DNA of 64,000 nt. Origin: Chitinophaga agri (GTDB lineage Bacteria; Bacteroidota; Bacteroidia; Chitinophagales; Chitinophagaceae). A program made the translations under genes and the position numbers. The DNA lies in assembly GCF_010093065.1 (NCBI RefSeq), contig NZ_CP048113.1, positions 2,170,001 to 2,234,000 on the forward strand, written 5' to 3'. Each line of letters begins with the position of its first letter. Position 1 is the stretch's first letter. Shown here piece after piece: positions 1 to 8,671 of this stretch. The notes under the pieces are model-generated. The model was not told where the DNA came from, did not search any database, and saw only the letters and a list, made by a program, of their open reading frames with translations.

Positions 1-533
1 GCACCAAACGCGCTGACTATTATGCGACCTTACAACCTGGTTTATCATCAGCCGAGATAGGCGCCCTGGAAAAAAAATATAATGTTACCCTACCTGTTGA
101 TCTCTGTGCGTTGTATCAATGGAAAAACGGACAACGCGAAGACGCACATGCCTCCTTTGTTAACAACTCCATGTTCCTCTCGCTGGAACATTCGCTGGAA
201 TCGGCCAAAGAGCTGACCAGCATGATAGGAACTGATTTTGAGATGGAAAACTGGTGGCATCCGGCATGGATACCACTGTTTGACAATGGTGGCGGTGACT
301 ATATTTGTTATGATACTGTAGGGGTGTTCACCGGTATCAGGGGACAACTGATCGAATTCTGGCATGCGGATAACGACCGGGATACCATTGCTCCTGACCT
401 CACTTCCTTTATCGTCAGTCTTAACAAGCTATATGCGACAACTGATCCGAAGGATTTCGATGAATATTTCGAAGTAAAAGTACCCGAAGGCTACCCTAAA
501 GGCAACTACGCCGGTGAACCAGGCAGGCGCTAA
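1..533 (+). CDS. SMI1/KNR4 family protein, 5'-truncated by the window edge
   Basis: The reading frame is open from base 3 with no stop, so the gene begins upstream of the window; the internal ATG at 111 is not the start, because the residues before it fit the family (LPVDLCALYQWKNG, the conserved SMI1/KNR4 core of a Pro-Asp-Leu helix followed by a Trp/Asn/Gly turn). Further family-like positions are a WIPLFDNGGGDYICYD segment and the C-terminal DLTSFIVSL helix. SMI1/KNR4 (SUKH) proteins are cytosolic and often act as immunity proteins against polymorphic toxins, but many are stand-alone with no known partner. No toxin is visible here because the upstream side is cut off. The stop overlaps the stop of the convergent gene by 4 bp. 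Family call fairly sure; function not shown. Confidence 0.8.
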   Translation, partial: TKRADYYATLQPGLSSAEIGALEKKYNVTLPVDLCALYQWKNGQREDAHASFVNNSMFLSLEHSLESAKELTSMIGTDFEMENWWHPAWIPLFDNGGGDYICYDTVGVFTGIRGQLIEFWHADNDRDTIAPDLTSFIVSLNKLYATTDPKDFDEYFEVKVPEGYPKGNYAGEPGRR

Positions 534-1606
534 AACAATTCTTCCGGCAGATTGTACAATCTTACTTCTCCTGAGTTATGGGTTAGTAGTAACTGGCGTT
601 GTTTATTAACACAAACGGTCACGATCTCTCCGGCGTAATCAACGATCTGTTTTGGATCCCTGGTAGGCCGTCCTGCCAGGTCGTATGCCCTGATCTCACA
701 ACCTTCAGGTAACAATTCCCCGATACATTGCATAGTAGCCCGCTCGATCAGCATCAGCCTGCCAAAGCGGGTGAACGCCAGCAGGGTCTTGTTACTGATA
801 TGCAATACGACGTATTCCAGGGAGTCATTATCTTCCTGAGACGGATACTCGTTCCTGCCATCAAACAGCTGATCTTCCTCCAACCGGGCTATCTCCTGTA
901 TGTCAGGATAGCTATATATCTGTATAGCGCCCTCCACGTGCGGCGCCGTCACCATTTCTGTCCCGTCCGGAGAGAACGTGCCTACAATCCTGTCCCATAC
1001 CTCATCCAGCACTTCACACACGATCTTACCTCCACTGAAAGCCGCGCGGTAAAGCACATTGTCATCCTGTCCTGCGGCCGCTTCTATAATCACCGCCTGC
1101 TCATCAGGTGTCGGGTAGATCACATAACTATACTCCTGGTTACCTTCCATCATCCACGTATCCTGCACTTTGTGGTCGGACATACGTACTACATATAGTA
1201 TGTCATTTTCCAGAGCGGAACTGGCAGGTACAATAAACCAGATCAGTTTCCCATCGGCAGAGAACGTACAGGTTGAACCGAGGAAATTACCCCATCCTTC
1301 ATGAGGGAATACCCATGTGAGATTTCCCTCTCCATCCAGTATGCGGATCGTTTCATGACCGGATATTGCCATCAGGTTGCCAGCGGGATTTGTGGTAATA
1401 AGACAGTTCACATAGTCAACAGTATGTGCCTGGAGATCTTTCTTCCAGACCTGACGGAGCTCTTTATCCAGACGTATGACATGCGGGTCCTTATTGAAGT
1501 TAAGCAGATAACCACCATCGGCAAGTTCTACGATGCTGACAGGGTTTGCCTCCAGCGCCAGACGCCGGTGTATATTGAGTGCTATGCGGGTAAATGTCTT
1601 TTCCAT
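530..1606 (-). CDS. Predicted cytosolic beta-propeller (WD40/quinoprotein-like) protein
   Basis: 358 residues with no signal peptide or membrane segment, starting at an ATG at 1606. The sequence has recurring blade-like stretches: GGYLLNFNKDPHVIRLD, NLMAISGHETIRILDGEGN, CTFSADGKLIWFIV, GTFSPDGTEMVTAP and LLLTHNSGEVRLYNLPEE. The FSxDGxxxW/V pattern is typical of WD40 or TolB-like propellers. I cannot assign a substrate or partner. It faces the SMI1/KNR4 gene tail to tail with a 4-bp overlap, and its promoter must lie in 1607-1764, shared back to back with the VOC gene. It could be a scaffold or sensor; only the fold class is supported. Confidence 0.6.
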   Translation of the reverse strand: MEKTFTRIALNIHRRLALEANPVSIVELADGGYLLNFNKDPHVIRLDKELRQVWKKDLQAHTVDYVNCLITTNPAGNLMAISGHETIRILDGEGNLTWVFPHEGWGNFLGSTCTFSADGKLIWFIVPASSALENDILYVVRMSDHKVQDTWMMEGNQEYSYVIYPTPDEQAVIIEAAAGQDDNVLYRAAFSGGKIVCEVLDEVWDRIVGTFSPDGTEMVTAPHVEGAIQIYSYPDIQEIARLEEDQLFDGRNEYPSQEDNDSLEYVVLHISNKTLLAFTRFGRLMLIERATMQCIGELLPEGCEIRAYDLAGRPTRDPKQIVDYAGEIVTVCVNKQRQLLLTHNSGEVRLYNLPEELF

Positions 1607-1764
1607 ATCTCAGGGCTTGCTGCAAATTACCGGTAATTGATGGTATTTCAAGCTATCACATCCCCCGTCCCGATTGCCCCGTAAGGAAGTCCTCTTTACA
1701 CCGCTCCTGAATATCCCTGTATCAGTAAGTTTGTGCTATCAAAACACCCAAAAAAATAATCACT

Positions 1765-2235
1765 ATGCAAAAGATCACTCCTTTCCTGTGGTATGATGGT
1801 CAGGCGGAAGAAGCGGCAAAACTATACACAGAGCTTTTTAAGAACTCATCCATCAGTAAGATCAGCCGTTATCCGCCAGGCGTGCCGGGGCAGGAAGGAA
1901 AGGTAATGACGGTGGAGTTTACACTGGACGGCCAGGAGTTCATTGCCCTGAATGGTGGTCCGCATTACTCTTTCACCCCTGCTGTGTCGATGTTTATTAA
2001 ATGTGAAACGCAGGAGGAAGTTGACCGGCTATGGGATGCGCTTTCTGAGGGTGGTACCCTCGATCAGTGCGGATGGCTGCGGGATAAATTTGGCCTCTCC
2101 TGGCAGGTGGTACCGGAAGGCTTACAGGAACTACTGCAGGATAAAGATCCGGCCAGGGCACAACGAGCGGTAACGGCGATGATGCAGATGAAGAAACTGG
2201 ATATCCGGGCATTGCAGGAAGCTGCAATAGGATAA
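1765..2235 (+). CDS. VOC superfamily protein (PhnB / 3-demethylubiquinone methyltransferase-like)
   Basis: 156 residues starting MQKITPFLWYDGQAEEAAKLYTE, the classic opening of PhnB-type VOC proteins, followed by EFTLDGQEFIALNGGP and a C-terminal KFGLSWQVVPEGL strand that is strongly conserved in this family. VOC proteins are small cytosolic metal-binding enzymes (glyoxalases, dioxygenases, resistance proteins); this subfamily is usually annotated as 3-demethylubiquinone-9 3-methyltransferase domain, but it has no methyltransferase fold and its real reaction is unknown. Monocistronic, with its own terminator directly downstream. Length is normal for the family. Confidence 0.8.
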   Translation: MQKITPFLWYDGQAEEAAKLYTELFKNSSISKISRYPPGVPGQEGKVMTVEFTLDGQEFIALNGGPHYSFTPAVSMFIKCETQEEVDRLWDALSEGGTLDQCGWLRDKFGLSWQVVPEGLQELLQDKDPARAQRAVTAMMQMKKLDIRALQEAAIG

Positions 2236-2251
2236 TACACATCTTTAACGA

Positions 2252-2284
2252 AAAAGCCTGCTGGTCAGACCGGCAGGCTTTTAA
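2252..2284 (+). terminator. Rho-independent terminator of the VOC gene
   Basis: AAAAGCCTGC (2252-2261) pairs with GCAGGCTTTT (2273-2282), followed by more T. The hairpin starts 17 bp after the VOC stop codon. Confidence 0.85.
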
Positions 2285-2285
2285 T

Positions 2286-2584
2286 TTTTGCTAATATATT
2301 GTCAACCCAGTTGTCTTCCTCTTCGGCGATGATAAGCGTCCCTGAGTCATCATCTCCTCTATCTGACCTCACAGATGTCCCTGTCAACCGCCTCTTTTAA
2401 CAAATAATACCCCTCCTTTTAACAAATTCCCCAACCCTACATCCCTTTTAGTTAACATTTGACACCCTAATCTAAAACAATCCCCTCCCCCCGGTCTTAT
2501 ACCGGACTGTTAAATTTGCCAGCACACGTTAGTGATAATATACCATTCGCAGCCAACAAATCGCAATCAGACAATTCCATCGAT
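2286..2584 (+). promoter_or_regulatory. Leader of the GH31-SusCD operon with three phased TTAACAwwT repeats
   Basis: This C/T-rich non-coding stretch carries TTAACAAAT at 2397, TTAACAAAT at 2419 and TTAACATTT at 2452. The starts are 22 and 33 bp apart, multiples of one helical turn, and the first two are embedded in a longer shared CCTYTTTTAACAAAT context. Further down are an inverted repeat CCGGT-CTTAT-ACCGG (2491-2505) and TAAATTTG (2511-2518), a match to the Bacteroidota -7 element TAnnTTTG. No clear -33 element was found. The repeats look like a binding-site array for an activator of the polysaccharide operon; this is inference from spacing and position. Confidence 0.45.
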
Positions 2585-5440
2585 ATGAAGAAAAAAAGAC
2601 TTTTTTCGGTCGTAGCATTTACTTTCTGCCTACATCTCGCCTATGCAGGAAACATCGAAAGGCTTAAAGACGGATTACTGGTAAGGTTAGAAAAGACAAC
2701 CGCCGGAGGAGTAAAGCAGGTAAAACTGCAGGTCATCACTGATAATATCATCAGGGTAACCGCCAGCCCGGCCGATTCTATTTCTGCTACCCCCAGTTTG
2801 ATGGCCGTCGTTACAGGTACAAGGGAAGTGAAATGGTCAAGTGAAGAGAAAAACAACCATGTCACACTGAAAACCAGCACCTTAACGGCCAGCGTTGACC
2901 TGCGCTCCGGTGAAGTGGTGTTCAGCGACCTGAAAGGCAATATTATATTACAGGAGAAAAAGGGAGGCGGAAAGACTTTCACTCCGGCAGTCATAGACGG
3001 TAAACCCCTCTATAAACTGCAACAGGTTTTTGAATCGCCTGCGGGAGAGGCATTCTATGGTCTGGGACAACACCAGACCGGTCTGATGAACTACAAAGAC
3101 CAGGATGTGGACCTGACACAATACAACTCTGTCGCTGTCATCCCTTTCCTCTTATCCAGCAAACAATACGGTATCCTCTGGGATAATTACTCCATCACCC
3201 GCTTCGGTGACGACAGGCCATACGAACAGCTGAGCAGTTTGCAGCTGACTGACAAGAATGGCAAGTCAGGTGGTCTGACTGCGACCTATGCCATGCGGTA
3301 TAAACCTGACAGCATCTTCCTCCAGCAACAGGAATCGGCTATTGACTTCACCTTCCTTCCTGACCTGAAAAGAATGCCGGCTGGCTTTCCTATGAGTAAA
3401 GGTGTGATCACCTGGGAAGGCAATATCGCCTCTCTCACCGGCGGCCTGGAAAAGTTCTACATGACCACTTCCGGTTATATTAAGGTATGGATTGACGGCG
3501 AACTGAAACTCGACAAATGGAGAGAAGGCTGGAACCCTGGCCCTTCTGTATTCCGTCATCAACTGGACAAGGGTAAACAACACAAAATAAAAGTTGAATG
3601 GATCCCTGAATCTGATCAGGCATTTGTGGCTGTCAAACATCTCTCCCCTACTCCGGCGACCTTACAAAATAAAGCCGCCTTCACTTCTGAAGCAGGAGAA
3701 AAGATAGACTACTACTTTGTCTATGGTCAGCAGATGGATGATGTCATTACTGGTTATCGTACCATCACCGGTAAAGCCAGCATCGTACCAAAATGGGCGC
3801 TGGGTTACTGGCAAAGCCGTGAGCGTTACAAGACACAACGGGATGTGATCAGCACTGTCCAGGAGTTCCGTAAAAGACAGATCCCGCTCGATAATATCGT
3901 AATGGACTGGTCCTACTGGCAGGAAAATGCCTGGGGTAGCCAGGATTTTGATCCGGCACGCTTCCCTGATGCAAAAGGCATGATCGACTCCCTGCACAAT
4001 ATCTACAACACACATTTTATGATCTCGGCATGGCCTAAATTCTATAAGGACATTCCTAACTATAAACTGTTTGATGAAAAGGGCTGGTTGTACAAACAGA
4101 GTATCAATGATGGTATCAGAGACTGGATCGGACAGGGCTATGTATCCACCTTCTATGACGCATTCAATCCGGGCGCCCGTCAGCTGTTCTGGCAGTTACT
4201 CAGCAAACATCTGTTCAGTAAGGGCGTAGATGCCTGGTGGCTCGATGCTACTGAACCAGACGTACTCTCTAACGCTACTATAGACTACCGTAAACAACTG
4301 ATGAACCCAACTGCTTTAGGGCCATCCACTCAATATTTCAATACCTATGCATTGCTGAATGCAAAAGGTATCTATGAAGGTCAGCGCCAGGAAAAACCTG
4401 ATCAGCGCGTATTCATCCTCACCCGCTCCGCCTATGCTGGTATGCAACGCTATGCAGCAGCTACCTGGAGCGGTGATATCGCTGCCCGTTTCGATGAGCT
4501 GGCCCGCCAGATCCCTGCAGGTCTCAACTTTGGTATGTCTGGTATGCCCTACTGGACAACTGACATCGGCGGTTTCTATGTAGAAGATAAATACGACCGG
4601 CCGGACCCTAAAGGAGCCGACCTGGAAGAATGGAGAGAACTGAACACCAGATGGTTCCAGTACGGCGCTTTCTGTCCGCTGTTCCGCTCCCACGGTCAAT
4701 ATCCTTACCGCGAACCATTTAATATCGCACCGGATAACAGCAGGGAATTTAACTCAATGGTGTATTATGACAAACTGCGTTATCGTCTAATGCCATATAT
4801 TTATTCCCTGGCCGGTCATACTTACCATAATGGTTATACGATCATGCGTGGTCTGGTGATGGATTTCGGTAAAGACACTGCTGTACAGCACATTGGTGAC
4901 CAGTTCATGTTTGGTCCTTCTCTGCTGATCAATCCCGTATATACTTACAAGGCACGCAGCCGTAGGTTATACCTCCCTGCCAATACCGGCTGGTACAATC
5001 TGTATGACGGAACTTATACGGAAGGTGGACAATATATTACCGCGGATGCGCCGCTGGACAGGATCCCCCTGTACGCTAAAGCCGGCAGTATCATTCCGTT
5101 CGGCCCTGCTATGCAGTATACCGCACAACGTCCGGCTGATACGATCACCTTGTACGTATATACCGGCAGCAATGGCAAATTCTCCCTCTATGAAGACGAG
5201 GGCGTCAACTATAACTATGAAAAAGGACAATACAGTACAATTCCTTTCAGCTATGATGATGCGAACAAAACATTGACTATCGGCAAACGGGAAGGTACAT
5301 TCCCGGGCATGCTGCAACAGCGTACGTTCCGCATTGTGAAAGCAGGTAAAGATAAACCAGTGAGCATGGATTTTGACAACCCGAATGCCATCGTAATCAG
5401 GTATGACGGTACAGCAAAGAAGATTTCACTTAAAAACTAA
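2585..5440 (+). CDS. GH31 family glycoside hydrolase, alpha-xylosidase-like with PA14-type insert
   Basis: 951 residues from the ATG at 2585; the frame is open further upstream to a TTG, but only 2585 gives a proper signal peptide (MKKKRLFSVVAFTFCLHLAYA). The retaining GH31 nucleophile is in WWLDATEPD (Asp about 554) and the acid/base in TWSGDIAARF (Asp about 631). WWLDATEPD and a PA14-like insertion in the N-terminal half (about residues 275-365, containing KVWIDGEL) are hallmarks of xyloglucan alpha-xylosidases such as Cellvibrio Xyl31A, so release of alpha-1,6-xylose from xyloglucan oligosaccharides is the best guess. Alpha-glucosidase or transglycosylase activity cannot be excluded. Exported to the periplasm. 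First gene of an operon with SusC, SusD and a surface lipoprotein, which supports a role after glycan import. Confidence 0.88.
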   Translation: MKKKRLFSVVAFTFCLHLAYAGNIERLKDGLLVRLEKTTAGGVKQVKLQVITDNIIRVTASPADSISATPSLMAVVTGTREVKWSSEEKNNHVTLKTSTLTASVDLRSGEVVFSDLKGNIILQEKKGGGKTFTPAVIDGKPLYKLQQVFESPAGEAFYGLGQHQTGLMNYKDQDVDLTQYNSVAVIPFLLSSKQYGILWDNYSITRFGDDRPYEQLSSLQLTDKNGKSGGLTATYAMRYKPDSIFLQQQESAIDFTFLPDLKRMPAGFPMSKGVITWEGNIASLTGGLEKFYMTTSGYIKVWIDGELKLDKWREGWNPGPSVFRHQLDKGKQHKIKVEWIPESDQAFVAVKHLSPTPATLQNKAAFTSEAGEKIDYYFVYGQQMDDVITGYRTITGKASIVPKWALGYWQSRERYKTQRDVISTVQEFRKRQIPLDNIVMDWSYWQENAWGSQDFDPARFPDAKGMIDSLHNIYNTHFMISAWPKFYKDIPNYKLFDEKGWLYKQSINDGIRDWIGQGYVSTFYDAFNPGARQLFWQLLSKHLFSKGVDAWWLDATEPDVLSNATIDYRKQLMNPTALGPSTQYFNTYALLNAKGIYEGQRQEKPDQRVFILTRSAYAGMQRYAAATWSGDIAARFDELARQIPAGLNFGMSGMPYWTTDIGGFYVEDKYDRPDPKGADLEEWRELNTRWFQYGAFCPLFRSHGQYPYREPFNIAPDNSREFNSMVYYDKLRYRLMPYIYSLAGHTYHNGYTIMRGLVMDFGKDTAVQHIGDQFMFGPSLLINPVYTYKARSRRLYLPANTGWYNLYDGTYTEGGQYITADAPLDRIPLYAKAGSIIPFGPAMQYTAQRPADTITLYVYTGSNGKFSLYEDEGVNYNYEKGQYSTIPFSYDDANKTLTIGKREGTFPGMLQQRTFRIVKAGKDKPVSMDFDNPNAIVIRYDGTAKKISLKN

Positions 5441-5482
5441 CCACGTAAATGATAGAAAAGAACTTTTAAGTATTAACACGTT

Positions 5483-5497
5483 GTGAATGTAATTCAC
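5483..5497. promoter_or_regulatory. Palindrome upstream of susC-like gene
   Basis: GTGAAT-GTA-ATTCAC, perfect 6-bp arms, lies in the 102-bp gap between the GH31 and SusC genes, 46 bp before the SusC start. It could be an internal operator or RNA hairpin; nothing else is visible in the gap. Confidence 0.3.
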
Positions 5498-5542
5498 GTA
5501 TACCATCAGATAAAAACATCCCGTAACTAACATTCTAACATT

Positions 5543-8500
5543 ATGAAAACTGCGTACAAAATCAGAGATTTTGTGACTGCCTGCATGATCCCCGTATCAT
5601 GCGGTTTAAGCAGCACGCTGCTATTAACCATGTTATCAGGCAACGTGGCAATGGCGCAGACTCCTAAACGAGCACTCTCCGGTAAAGTCACTACCGGAAA
5701 AGATAATAGCCCGCTTCCCGGCGCCAGCGTACGTATCAAAGGTACCAACAACGGTGCGATCACCGATGGCAATGGCAGCTTCAACCTGCAGGTGAGCGAC
5801 TCCGATTCTCTCGAAGTATCCCTCGTAGGTTTTTCCAAACAGGTACTCTCCGCCAGAGGGAAGTCCACAATGACTGTCAATCTCAGCGAAGGTGCTACCG
5901 GACTGGATGAGATCGTGGTAGTAGGTTACGGTACCGAAAAGAAAAAACTGGTGACGGGGGCTATCGATCACGTGAACACGCAGCAACTGGAACAGAACCA
6001 CGCCCTCCGTGTAGACCAGGCCTTACAGGGTCAGACTCCCGGCGTACAGATCACAGCTACTTCCGCTCAACCAGGTGAAAGTATGAAAGTACGTATCCGT
6101 GGTACGAGCACTGTAGGTAATGCCGATCCGCTCTACATTGTGGATGGTGTACCCACCTACGACATCAGCTACCTGAATGCTTCTGATATTGCTGCCATGG
6201 ACGTACTGAAAGATGCGGCATCTTCCGCGATCTATGGTGCAAGAGCAGCCAACGGTGTAGTACTCATCACTACCCGTAAAGGCCGTGCCGGCTCCATGAA
6301 GATATCTTACGACGCTTACTATGGCACGCAAAATCCATCCCACAAAGTCTCCCTGCTAAACGCGCACGACTATGGTGTGATCATGAATGAGATGGCCATC
6401 AACTCCGGCGGCCAGCCTTACTTCACCATGGACGAACTGGGCAAACTTGGTAAGGGTACCGACTGGCAGGAGGCGATCTATAATAAGAACGCTCCTATGC
6501 AGAACCACTCACTGAGCTTTGCCGGTGGTAATGAGACTTCTGTATTCTCATCTTCCGTTGCCTATACCGAACAGGAAGGTATCATCGGTGTGAACGGTCA
6601 GTCCAAATTTGACAGGCTTTCCTTCCGCATGAACAGTGAGCATAAAATGTATAAGGACATCATCATCTTTGGTGAGAACCTGACCTATACACAGTCACGC
6701 AAAAGAGGTATCGGTGTAGGTAATATCTACAACAATGCTATCCGCTCTGTATTCAGTACCAGTCCGCTGTTTCCTGTATATGATGCTACTGGTAACTACG
6801 CTAAGTCTTCCTTTAATGTAGAAGAAGCTAACCCGGTTGCACTGATGGACTATCAGAACCAGAATAAGGATAAGACCAACCGTATCATGGGTAATACCTA
6901 TTTACAGATATCTCCCATTAAAGGCCTGACGATCCGTACTGACTTTGGTATCGATATGAGCAGCACTGATTCCAGAAGCTATACGCCGATATATAACCTG
7001 TCTACTAATGTGATCAATGAACATTCACGTGCTACACAGGGTATTTACCGTACCAATTCCTGGAACTGGGACAATACCATCAACTATCAGCGTGATTTCG
7101 GTAAACATAACATCGGCGTACTCGCTGGTATGAATGCAAACGAAACCAAAGCCAGTTACCTTTACGGCTACAAGCAGGACCTGACCAAAACCGGTCTTGA
7201 CAACGCTGTGATTGACAATGGTACCACTGACAGTACCCAGCGGATCTACGGTGCTGACAGCGCTGCCACCATCTATTCCTACTTCGGACGTCTCAGCTAC
7301 TCATATGCGGATAAATATATGTTCACCGCGGTAGTCAGGTCTGACGCCTCTTCCCGCTTTGGCCCGAACAATCGCAGAGCATACTTCCCATCCTTCTCCG
7401 TGGGTTGGGTACCGACCAATGAAGACTTCTTCAAACCTAACTGGCTGGACTTCCTGAAGATCCGTGCCGGCTGGGGACAGAACGGTAACCTGCCTACCGG
7501 CTACTTCCAGTACCTGTCTACTATTTCCACACAATATCTCGGATACTATTTCGGTAGTGGCGACAACCCTTACATCGGTGCTGCCCCTATCAAAATATCC
7601 AATCCTGATCTGAAGTGGGAAACATCCGAACAGGCGAACATCGGCTTTGATGCGAACTTCCTGAACGACTTTAATCTGACCGTAGATATCTATCGTAAAA
7701 CAACCAAAGACTGGCTGGTACCTGTAAATGTACCTGCGGTGTCAGGCGCATCTACAGTACTGATCAATGGTGGTGATGTACGTAACCAGGGTGTTGAGAT
7801 CTCTCTCGGTTACAACCATACGTTCAATAAACTGAGTGTTGGTATCAATGGTAATATGGGCATCAACCGCAATGAGATCACCGATATTCCGAATAAGGAA
7901 AAGATCATCAATGGTGCAACAGCCATCACTTACCCAAGCATGCCTGAGTTTTACCGCGCACAGGTAGGTTTCCCTATGGGTTATTTCTATGGATATAAAA
8001 CCGCAGGTATCTTCCAGAATGAACAGGAAGTCAATGCCTACGTATCCAAAGATGGTAAGAAGATCCAGCCGAACGCACAGCCAGGTGACGTACGTTTCCA
8101 GGACCTGAACGGCGATGGTATCATTGACAGCAAAGACCAGACACAGATCGGTAATCCATATCCTAAATTCACTTACGGTATCAATATCAACCTGGGTTAT
8201 AAAGGATTTGATTTCTCCGCTTCCCTGTATGGTACACATGGCAATCAGATCTGGGATGGTACACATGATTTCTCCCGTCCGCTCAGTAACTACTCTACCG
8301 AGATCCTGGGCCGCTGGACAGGTGAAGGCAGCTCTAACCGCCTTCCTCGTGTAACAGATGGTGCTGAACTGAACCAGAACTGGATCCGTTCTTCCGACCT
8401 GTACGTACACAACGCTTCTTTCCTGCGTGTAAAGAGCCTGAACCTGGGATACGATTTCAAACAGCTGCTGCATGCAGTGCCGCTGAGTCAACTGAGATTA

Positions 8501-8653
8501 TACGTTTCTGCTACCAACCTGTTCACCTTCACCCCCTATAAAGGTGTAGATCCTGAAGTAGGTTATGGTCCTACAGGCTGGGCTTCCGGCATTGACCTGG
8601 GTACCTATCCGCAGCCTAAATCAGTACTGGTAGGTGTGAGCGTTAAATTCTAA
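5543..8653 (+). CDS. SusC/RagA family TonB-linked outer membrane transporter
   Basis: 1036 residues. After the signal sequence (cleavage near NVAMAQ) comes a carboxypeptidase-regulatory-like domain (LSGKVTTGKDNSPLPGASV, about residues 45-120), the family signature LDEIVVVGYGTEKKK, the plug (RIRGTSTVGNADPLYIVDGV ... IYGARAANGVVLITT) and a 22-strand barrel ending in a C-terminal aromatic residue (VSVKF). It imports oligosaccharides across the outer membrane together with the SusD lid encoded 18 bp downstream, powered by TonB. No STN domain, so unlike the second SusC in this window it is not set up to signal to a FecR/sigma pair. Cargo is inferred from the adjacent GH31 enzyme. Confidence 0.95.
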   Translation: MKTAYKIRDFVTACMIPVSCGLSSTLLLTMLSGNVAMAQTPKRALSGKVTTGKDNSPLPGASVRIKGTNNGAITDGNGSFNLQVSDSDSLEVSLVGFSKQVLSARGKSTMTVNLSEGATGLDEIVVVGYGTEKKKLVTGAIDHVNTQQLEQNHALRVDQALQGQTPGVQITATSAQPGESMKVRIRGTSTVGNADPLYIVDGVPTYDISYLNASDIAAMDVLKDAASSAIYGARAANGVVLITTRKGRAGSMKISYDAYYGTQNPSHKVSLLNAHDYGVIMNEMAINSGGQPYFTMDELGKLGKGTDWQEAIYNKNAPMQNHSLSFAGGNETSVFSSSVAYTEQEGIIGVNGQSKFDRLSFRMNSEHKMYKDIIIFGENLTYTQSRKRGIGVGNIYNNAIRSVFSTSPLFPVYDATGNYAKSSFNVEEANPVALMDYQNQNKDKTNRIMGNTYLQISPIKGLTIRTDFGIDMSSTDSRSYTPIYNLSTNVINEHSRATQGIYRTNSWNWDNTINYQRDFGKHNIGVLAGMNANETKASYLYGYKQDLTKTGLDNAVIDNGTTDSTQRIYGADSAATIYSYFGRLSYSYADKYMFTAVVRSDASSRFGPNNRRAYFPSFSVGWVPTNEDFFKPNWLDFLKIRAGWGQNGNLPTGYFQYLSTISTQYLGYYFGSGDNPYIGAAPIKISNPDLKWETSEQANIGFDANFLNDFNLTVDIYRKTTKDWLVPVNVPAVSGASTVLINGGDVRNQGVEISLGYNHTFNKLSVGINGNMGINRNEITDIPNKEKIINGATAITYPSMPEFYRAQVGFPMGYFYGYKTAGIFQNEQEVNAYVSKDGKKIQPNAQPGDVRFQDLNGDGIIDSKDQTQIGNPYPKFTYGININLGYKGFDFSASLYGTHGNQIWDGTHDFSRPLSNYSTEILGRWTGEGSSNRLPRVTDGAELNQNWIRSSDLYVHNASFLRVKSLNLGYDFKQLLHAVPLSQLRLYVSATNLFTFTPYKGVDPEVGYGPTGWASGIDLGTYPQPKSVLVGVSVKF

Positions 8654-8671
8654 TCCGGTAAATCATTCCAC

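Noticed and set aside
7742..8491. 249-codon open frame antisense to the first SusC gene
   Set aside because: Arises from codon bias of the barrel region; no start signal or family features.
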